Origin: Nemertoderma westbladi
Taxonomy: Eukaryota > Xenacoelomorpha > Nemertodermatida > Nemertodermatidae
Reading direction: 5' to 3'
Assembly: GCA_032718475.1 (NCBI GenBank)
Contig: JAUCBJ010003359.1
Location: forward strand, 1-23,172
Length of the DNA: 23,172 bases
Position numbers and translations under genes: made by a program. Position 1 is the first letter of the stretch, and the number at the start of each line of letters is the position of its first letter. Positions 18,155 through 23,172 of the stretch are shown here, in pieces. The notes below the pieces were generated by a model. It saw only the letters and a list, made by a program, of their open reading frames with translations, had not been told where the DNA came from and searched no databases.

Positions 18155-19162
18155 AAGTTCAAAACCGCTTTGAAGCACTTCAGTCAATGGATGAAGACCA
18201 ATCCACCAATTCAATATACCAGAATATAATAACAGCCCACAAGGAATCAGCTAAGAGGCATATCCCCCAGAAACCCAAACGAAAACAATATGTGCCATGG
18301 CAAAACTCTGAGGTTACTTGTAATCAGAGAAGATCTTAAGATAGCCTACAAAGTTAAAACCGAACAACCAACAACCGAAAACATCAACAAGGTTGAGAAA
18401 GCTAAGGACGATCTTAAATTGGCCTACAACATCAGCCAGGAAAAGTACATACAGGATAAAACTGAAGCAATTACAACTGCTCACATAAAGCAACAATCAA
18501 GACTTACCTGGCAAACTGTAAATGAGGTATCTGGTCGGAAAAGTTGTGCAAAGGGGCGCCTCAAAGCCGATAGTCCTGAAGAACTTGTTGGGAAGTGGAA
18601 AAATCACTTCAGCAACTTGGTTGGGCAGCCACCAAACATCGAGGGCAGCCCTACAAGGAAAATATATGACAAGACACTACCTATAGAAACAGGGGACTTC
18701 ACACCTGCCGAACTCCAAAGAAGCATTAAAAGCATGTCCAATAATAAAGCGAGTGGATTAGATGAAATCCCAGCGGAGGTATGGAAAACCGGAGTGCTAA
18801 ACAGACCATTATTGAATGTTTGCAACCGGATGTTAAAAGGGGAAAAGCCAGCACCAATTAGGACTAAAGGTCAACTAAAGCCTCTCCCCAAGAAAGGAGA
18901 CCTCGGCATACCAACAAACTATCATGGGATCTGTCTGCTTGTGGTAGCTGCTAAAATATACAATAAAATGATTCTATATAGGATTAGGCCTCACATAGAG
19001 AAACTACTGCGTAAGAGCCAAAACGGATTTCGACCAAGTAGATCAACAATAGCTCAGATACTTGCACTACGGAGACTGATTGAAGGAATTAAGTCAAAGA
19101 ATCTCCCCGCTGTCATGACTTTTGTGGACTTCAAGACAACCATTGATAATAATCAACTATGA
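18155..19162 (+). pseudogene. LINE 1 linker and N-terminal reverse transcriptase
   Basis: The linker (YVPWQNSEV, then DLKIAYKV) leads into RT fingers: NKASGLDEIPAEVWK, LPKKGDLG, YHGICLLVVAAKIYNKMIL, QNGFRPSRST, and motif A beginning TFVDFK. Sequence breaks off right after motif A. The palm motifs B and C with the catalytic FADD or YADD pair are missing, so no RT activity is possible. Confidence 0.8.
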
Positions 19163-19634
19163 CGTCCAGTACCTTGGATCATGGATAGAGAGTAGCAAAA
19201 AGGACATAGAAGTTAGGAAAGCAAAGGCTTGGGTAGCTCTATCAAAAATGGATACCATCTGGAAATCAGAGCTCACCAGGCACCTGAACACTAAGTTCTT
19301 TCGAGCCACAGTGGAAAGTGTATTTTTATATGGGGGTGAGACCTGGGCACTGACTAAATCACTTGAACAACGAATTGATGGTTGCTACACAAGACTACTA
19401 AGGGCAGCCCTAAACATCCATAAACACTGCTGGCGAAGTAAAGACGAGGTCATACCAGATCTACTTTTCTGGCAACCAACTCATGGAAATCGTAGTCGTG
19501 GACGACCGGCCATAACATATATAGATCAACTTGAAAGGGATACTGAACTTAGGAGAATCGAAATTGCGACAACTATGGAGAATCGGGAAGCCTGGAAGGA
19601 TCTGGTTTCTACTGTCCGAGTTCGCTCGACCTAG
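19146..19634 (+). pseudogene. LINE 1 C-terminal (post-RT) region
   Basis: After the deletion the frame resumes at VQYLGSWIESSKKDIEVRK, the thumb-proximal YLGS motif of LINE RTs. It continues with GGETWALTKSLEQRIDG, then joins LNIHK directly to HCWRSKDEV, a second small deletion by comparison with the usual layout (inference), and ends GRPAITYIDQLERDT. The stop is followed at once by the (TAG)n tail. Confidence 0.75.
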
Positions 19635-19690
19635 TAGTAGTAGTAAAAATATATAATTTATCCAGCGTTAGTCATGAGCTTTACAGCCAT

Positions 19691-20003
19691 GTTTCTTTCC
19701 CCTTTGCAGCACGGGGAGTTCCTCGATAGTGGCAAAGGATGTAGGCCCATAAAAGGGCCGTTTTGGTTAGAGTTCAGTTTGATTATGCCACAGAATCACG
19801 ACCCTCTCTAAAAGTAACATCTCTGATCCTGTCAACCAAGCGTTTTTCTTCAAAGTCATCGAAGATTGCAATGGAACTTGTCATTTTGATTACTTCTGTT
19901 AGGCCTAATTCAGAAAATTACCAAAGAAACACTAATTCCGGTAACTGAATACTGTAATATATTGCAATACAGCAAAAGTCAGGCAGTAATAACTGTTTAA
20001 ACA
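19691..20003. other. Unique centre of the inverted-repeat element
   Basis: This non-repetitive core lies between the arms. On the minus strand a small 33-codon frame (MTSSIAIFDDFEEKRL) ends 32 nt before a histone-type stem-loop. I cannot assign the small frame. Part of it (RIRDVTF) only loosely recalls histone H4. Confidence 0.35.
19744..19759 (-). promoter_or_regulatory. Histone-mRNA-like 3' stem-loop
   Basis: The minus strand reads CCAAAAC then GGCCCTTTTATGGGCC. The animal histone 3' stem-loop bound by SLBP has a GG...CC 6-bp stem, a UUUN loop and an upstream CCAAA. Only position 11 (U for A) deviates here. A purine run GGGGAAAGAAA follows about 42 nt downstream, farther than a normal histone downstream element. 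Confidence 0.35.
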
Positions 20004-20253
20004 GGGCTGCAACCTGCAAAACTGATGACAAACGCTGGATAAATGATATTTTTTTTTTTAAATTGTGATTAAATCACAAATATTGAAAAGTAAGATGGTT
20101 TATTGAATTGCCTATAAAATTTTTTTACTTTTGTATTGGACCTTAAAGTTTTGTATGCAGGCTCAGAATTCAATTTTCTTTCGAATGATATATTACACTA
20201 AAGTATATGTCTGGCAGTTTTGGCTGGCCAGGGGGGGGGGATCATTATGGAAC

Positions 20254-21232
20254 TACTACTACTAGTATTGGCATGCTGCATTGCAGCTGCATTTTTAAGA
20301 ATGCTGTGCCGGCTTGTCGACAAAATTGCGCCGCCACAACTCTCTATCACCCATGACATGTCAAGGTGAATGATTTTCCGAATACATGATCCCAGGTAAA
20401 AGAAGTCGTCCACATGCTCAAGCATACCATCTTTTGAGCTTATGCTCATCCGATCAGAGACTTGCTGAGAACTTTCAAAGTTAACTGTCAAAATTTTGGT
20501 CTTTCTGGAGTTAATAAAAAGACCGACACTAGAAACAGCATGTTCTAATGAGCTGAGGAGCCGTTGGGCTCCCTCTAGTGATTCTGAGAGTACTCCTAAG
20601 TCATCAGCAAAGTCTAGATCAGCTAGGTACTTGGCAGGATTTCCTCGACTTCTGGAGCCAGTAGGTGGAGTTATCATCACCCCATCATCATTATGATGAT
20701 CTAAGGACATGCGTAGAACATAGTCAACCACAATTATGAACAAGAATGGTGCAAGTGTGTCTCCCTGGAGGACGCCCCATAACACTTCAAATGGTTCCGT
20801 GTCACCGTCAACAGTAGACACAAATGTTGTCGAACCATTGTATACTGATCTAGCTGCAATAATTTCATCAGGAATCCCATATAATGAAAGTATGCTGAAC
20901 ATACGTGAGCGGGAGACTGAATCAAAGGCCTTGAAGAAATCAACAAAGATAACAGCCAGATGCCTGTCTTTCTTTTTTGATAACTCTTCAATTATCCTTC
21001 TAAGTGCCAAAATGGGTTCCGTGGTCCCACGACCTTTACGGAACCCATTCTGATTTCCATGGAGCAGTCTCTCAATGGGATCCCTGATGCGATTTAATAG
21101 AATTCTATTGTATAGCTTTGCAGCAATCAAGATCAATGAGATACCCCGAAAAGAACCATAGAGTGTTAGGTTGCCCTTCTTGGGAACTGGCACCAACTTA
21201 TTTGTTTTCATTTCTTGTGGGACTCTTGTTGT
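20254..21232 (-). pseudogene. LINE 2 reverse transcriptase
   Basis: This frame holds most of the RT: VPVPKKGNL, FRGISLILIAAKLYNRILL, NQNGFRKGRGT, motif A IFVDFFKAFDS (about residues 88-98), motif B VLQGDTLAPFLF, motif C LDFADDLGVL (FADD at about 201-204), then SRKTKIL and FYLGSCI. Metal-binding Asp residues are present. After YLGSCI only a short stub remains before the tail, so the C-terminal region is deleted. The frame reads on through the (TAG)n tail into the foldback element's arm and stops at 20198. It continues upstream in the same frame behind a TGA at 21233. Confidence 0.85.
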
Positions 21233-21979
21233 TCAGTACATGTCTACTATGATGGGATAGATGAACTTTAAACACTCAGGTATTTTAAAGACCTCAGGGG
21301 GAACACCATCTACTCCACTTGCACGATTGGTCTTAATGCTCTTTGCAGCAGCCTTCACTTCTGCAAAGGAGATATCGCCAATGGGAATATCTGGGAGTAC
21401 AGACTCAGATACTTTTACTTCTATAAAGTTATCAGGCAATACCCTGTCATTATTTAGGAGCTTTTCAAAGTGGGCCTTCCAACCATTGACGCGATCGGCT
21501 GGTGATTCAGCCTTAACCTTGGTGGTTGGTTGGCTGTTCCGCCCAGTAAGCAAGTTGATCGATTTCCATGCCTGGGATGATTGCCTGCTGTCGTCGGCAT
21601 CATTGATGGCATCAACCTGTTGGTTTATTAGCTCCTGTAGATTAACAGAGTACTGCCTGTTCTGGGACCTAGATGCAGCCTTAACTGCATTCTTGGCCGC
21701 TGTAGTCTGTTTGAGTCGGGACTCTTTCTGCGCCTTATATAGGTCATTTAGCACTTCTGGATTTTGTTGTCAGTCCAGGGGGCCCTTTTTCCTGTTTCGA
21801 GGGTATACAGGAACTGTTTCTGCAGCTGCTAACTTAACTGCTTCTGTGAAGGCAGTATAGCCCTCACAGTGATCTGCCGCCTCAGAGGCAAGAACCTCAT
21901 ACCTGTTGCTCAGCTGTAGTGTGAAGCTGGATCTCACATTTGGCTGTTGCAACAGAGAGGACCAGTCATGCCGCGGCAA
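21233..21979 (-). pseudogene. LINE 2 linker and RT N-terminus
   Basis: Two blocks in the same frame are separated by a TGA at 21770-21772. The first has NRYEVLASEAADHCEGYTAF, then VYPRNRKKGPLD. The second is a basic helical linker (LYKAQKESRLKQTTAAKN) leading to RT fingers (SIKTNRASGVDGVPPEVFK). The TGA falls next to the position where LINE 1 has the Trp of VPWQNSEV, so a TGG to TGA change is likely. Confidence 0.75.
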
Positions 21980-22397
21980 GGCAGATTTCGTTGTTCTGCT
22001 AGCACGCAGACTAAGTCTTACCTTGGCTACAATAAGGCGGTGATCACTGGAGAAGGGTCGAAGTGTAAATGCATTACAGTCTTGTATAGAGCTCCTGTAC
22101 TTCCTACGAAACAGAATATGGTCTATCTGGGAGTTGTGACCACTGCTCCACTATGAGTCCATAGCTTTCCAGTTCGCTTCTTGAACTGGGTTCCAGCCGA
22201 AAACAACCCATTTCCAGAGATAAAATCCTGAAGTTGGACGGAATTTCGGTTGACACTATTGCTATAGACCCAGGGCGATGTAGGTTATTGATGCAGACTT
22301 GCATTAAAGTCTCCCAGGAATGTTAAGAATGCATGCTGATCCACTGATGTAGAAATTTTCCACCTCCTCTACCGGGGCAACACTAGTTGGAGATAGC
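21980..22397 (-). pseudogene. LINE 2 endonuclease, C-terminal half
   Basis: The minus strand shows, across frame changes, LTFLGDFNASL (the GDFN catalytic motif, near 22320), FKKRTGKLWTHSG, SQIDHILFRRKY and FSSDHRLIVAKVRLS, which contains the terminal SDH catalytic motif. Several single-base shifts divide it. The end at 22397 coincides with the break to opposite-strand sequence. Confidence 0.75.
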
Positions 22398-22398
22398 C
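22241..22398. repeat. Inverted duplicate of LINE 2 endonuclease, minus-strand copy
   Basis: This is the reverse complement of 23014-23172 at about 95% identity. It includes one small indel (the plus copy has CAGAATCTGGAG where this copy has ATCAG). The matching stretch still continues at the window end, so the full inverted repeat is longer. Confidence 0.9.
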
Positions 22399-22654
22399 AG
22401 TTGGTCCACTACTTGGTTCAGCCACTAGAGGCCAGTGAAATGACTGGACACAATCGGCCTCACAGGTGTCAGTTATCTCCTGACCGGCTGCCTGTCTCAC
22501 CCCCTACTGGAGAGAGAGCGGCAAACAATTCTTTGAGTCCCTTTCCTGATGACCTTTCTGGCCCTAACCAGGGAGGCCAGATTGTGAGGGGGAGAGGGAT
22601 TCTGGAGTTGGAGGCTACTCTCATGTTTCACCCCGACAAACAAAGCCATTGGTG

Positions 22655-23172
22655 AATCTGAGGCAAGTCACTAGACTAGCCTCAGTAAACACCCTAACAC
22701 TTGGGTCCCCAATGTGACAAGGTGAGCTGACTGCCTTGGCAGATAAGCTTTCTCTTAGTGCAGTGGGTGTTCAAGAGCACCGAATGCAGACTGGACAGAC
22801 TGATGAGGTTCTGATTAAGGACATGGTGGGCGGTTGGCGACTCGCCCTTGCTTCAGCAGATGATAGTGGCAATGGTGGAATTGGTCTATTGATGAATCCA
22901 ACTGCACATGCAGCATTGGACAAAATAGACCAAATCTCTAACCGCATCATCCGTTGCCACTTCTCATGTTCTGGAAGACTGGCTAAGAAGTTTCCTAAGG
23001 TGGTTCTGATTGTGTGCTACTCTCCAACTAGTGTTGCCCCTGTAGAGGAGGTGGAAAATTTCTACCAGAATCTGGAGTGGATCAGCATGCATTCTTAACA
23101 TTCCTGGGAGACTTTAATGCAAGTCTGCATCAATCACCTACATCGCCCTGAGTCTATAGCAATAGTGTTAAC
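22655..23172 (+). pseudogene. LINE 2 endonuclease, N-terminal half (partial)
   Basis: The frame reads TRLASVNTLTLGSPM, a TGA at about 22711, then QGELTALADKLSLSAVGVQE with HRM (catalytic Glu of QEHR), GNGGIGLLMNP and VCYSPTSVAP. A frameshift near 23080 leads to FLTFLGDFNASLHQ (GDFN motif) before the window ends. The layout matches the LINE 1 endonuclease. The TGA sits at the position of Lys in LINE 1 (TKQGD). Confidence 0.75.
23014..23172. repeat. Inverted duplicate of LINE 2 endonuclease, plus-strand copy
   Basis: Partner of 22241-22398. It carries the extra CAGAATCTGGAG-type segment and otherwise matches closely up to the last base of the window. Confidence 0.9.

Larger units (their letters stand above)
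17141..19654 (+). mobile_element. Defective LINE (APE-type non-LTR retrotransposon) 1
   Basis: An endonuclease-RT element with an 11-bp target duplication TAAAAATATAT at 17141-17151 and 19644-19654, ending in CTAGTAGTAGTAG. The target lies in the left arm of the foldback element, and the right arm gives the empty site. The coding content is a full-order endonuclease and RT with frameshifts and two internal deletions, so it is not autonomous. Target duplication at both ends with a missing 5' start indicates 5' truncation at insertion. Confidence 0.85.
15374..20253. mobile_element. Inverted-repeat (foldback/MITE-like) element hosting two insertions
   Basis: The left arm starts at GTTCCATAATGAT (15378-15390) and runs on with a C run, TGGCCAGCCAAAACTGCCAG and onward. 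The right arm ends with the reverse complement (20241-20253). Read as reverse complements, the arms match at roughly 80-85% by eye from the termini to about 19690 and 20004, once two insertions in the left arm (15540-17097 and 17152-19643) are removed. The unoccupied element would be about 0.8 kb with arms near 250 bp. No transposase is present and I cannot assign a superfamily. GGGTGTTCCATAATGAT may be the true left terminus. The right terminus may be trimmed by the adjacent LINE. Confidence 0.8.
20254..22397 (-). mobile_element. LINE (APE-type non-LTR retrotransposon) 2, 3' part
   Basis: The minus strand carries the second half of an endonuclease, a linker and RT, ending in a tail of AGTAGTAGTAGT that touches the terminus of the foldback element at 20253. 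RT motifs are largely intact but the C-terminal region is shortened. It differs from LINE 1 in sequence but shares domain order and tail type, so the two belong to related lineages. The 5' end breaks at 22394-22398, inside the endonuclease domain. Confidence 0.85.
22398..23172 (+). mobile_element. LINE 2-type 5' part in inverted orientation
   Basis: Head-to-head with the minus-strand LINE: about 260 bp of non-coding 5'-leader-like sequence, then the endonuclease N-terminus reading rightward off the window. The arrangement, with the 5' end at the junction and the inverted strand, fits a 5' inversion by twin priming or a second insertion. Confidence 0.75.

Noticed and set aside
3586-22713. Alternative genetic code with TGA as Trp
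   Set aside because: TGG is used for Trp throughout these frames and other stops and frameshifts are present, so decay is the better explanation.
1-23172. CRISPR array or bacterial operon
   Set aside because: The short palindromes are irregularly spaced and lie within coding frames; no cas genes, no bacterial gene layout, and all recognisable proteins are from eukaryotic retroelements.

Overview
The window looks like a repeat-dense intergenic or heterochromatic stretch of a metazoan nuclear genome. A marine invertebrate such as a cnidarian, sponge or mollusc is plausible, but the species cannot be fixed from this sequence. It shows no bacterial gene organisation and no intact host gene. Nearly everything recognisable is a transposable element, and almost all coding regions are broken by frameshifts, stops or deletions.

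1-1544: the remains of an unrecognised minus-strand gene (1-822), then flank that may include the 3' end of the next element. 1545-11257 (minus strand): a degenerate BEL/Pao LTR retrotransposon. In sense order it has a long coiled-coil gag N-terminus, a DUF1759-type gag core, CCHC zinc knuckles plus a DUF1758-type aspartic protease, a linker where the reverse transcriptase should be, the last part of the RNase H-like region, and a zinc-binding plus DDE integrase with a DUF5641-like C-terminus. The RT core is deleted and the second integrase Asp is Asn. A 2.58-kb gag segment is tandemly duplicated at about 99.5% identity. The element and its flank carry ten copies of a 20-bp near-palindrome (plus strand GGTAGGCTTGCAAGCCTTCC), all in one orientation and read in all three frames.

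11258-15373: AT-rich non-coding DNA with a 74-bp and a 77-bp tandem repeat, a degenerate tRNA-like sequence, and a minus-strand promoter-like block with three CCAAT boxes, a six-pentamer heat-shock-element-like array and a TATA box. An AATAAA lies about 90 nt past the predicted start site, an arrangement typical of an LTR.

15374-20253: a nested transposon. The outer unit is an inverted-repeat element of about 0.8 kb with arms of roughly 250 bp. Its left arm has been split first by a 1.56-kb piggyBac-like non-autonomous element (TTAA duplications, CCCTATTA ends, five internal copies of a ~162-bp repeat) and again by a defective 2.5-kb LINE with an 11-bp target duplication. The intact right arm serves as the empty-site control for both.

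20254-23172: a second LINE, minus strand, whose (TAG)n tail abuts the outer element's right end. Its 5' part reappears in inverted orientation from 22398 to the window edge, as in a 5' inversion. The gene products do not form a working pathway. The interest lies in the repeat architecture, above all the oriented palindrome family.
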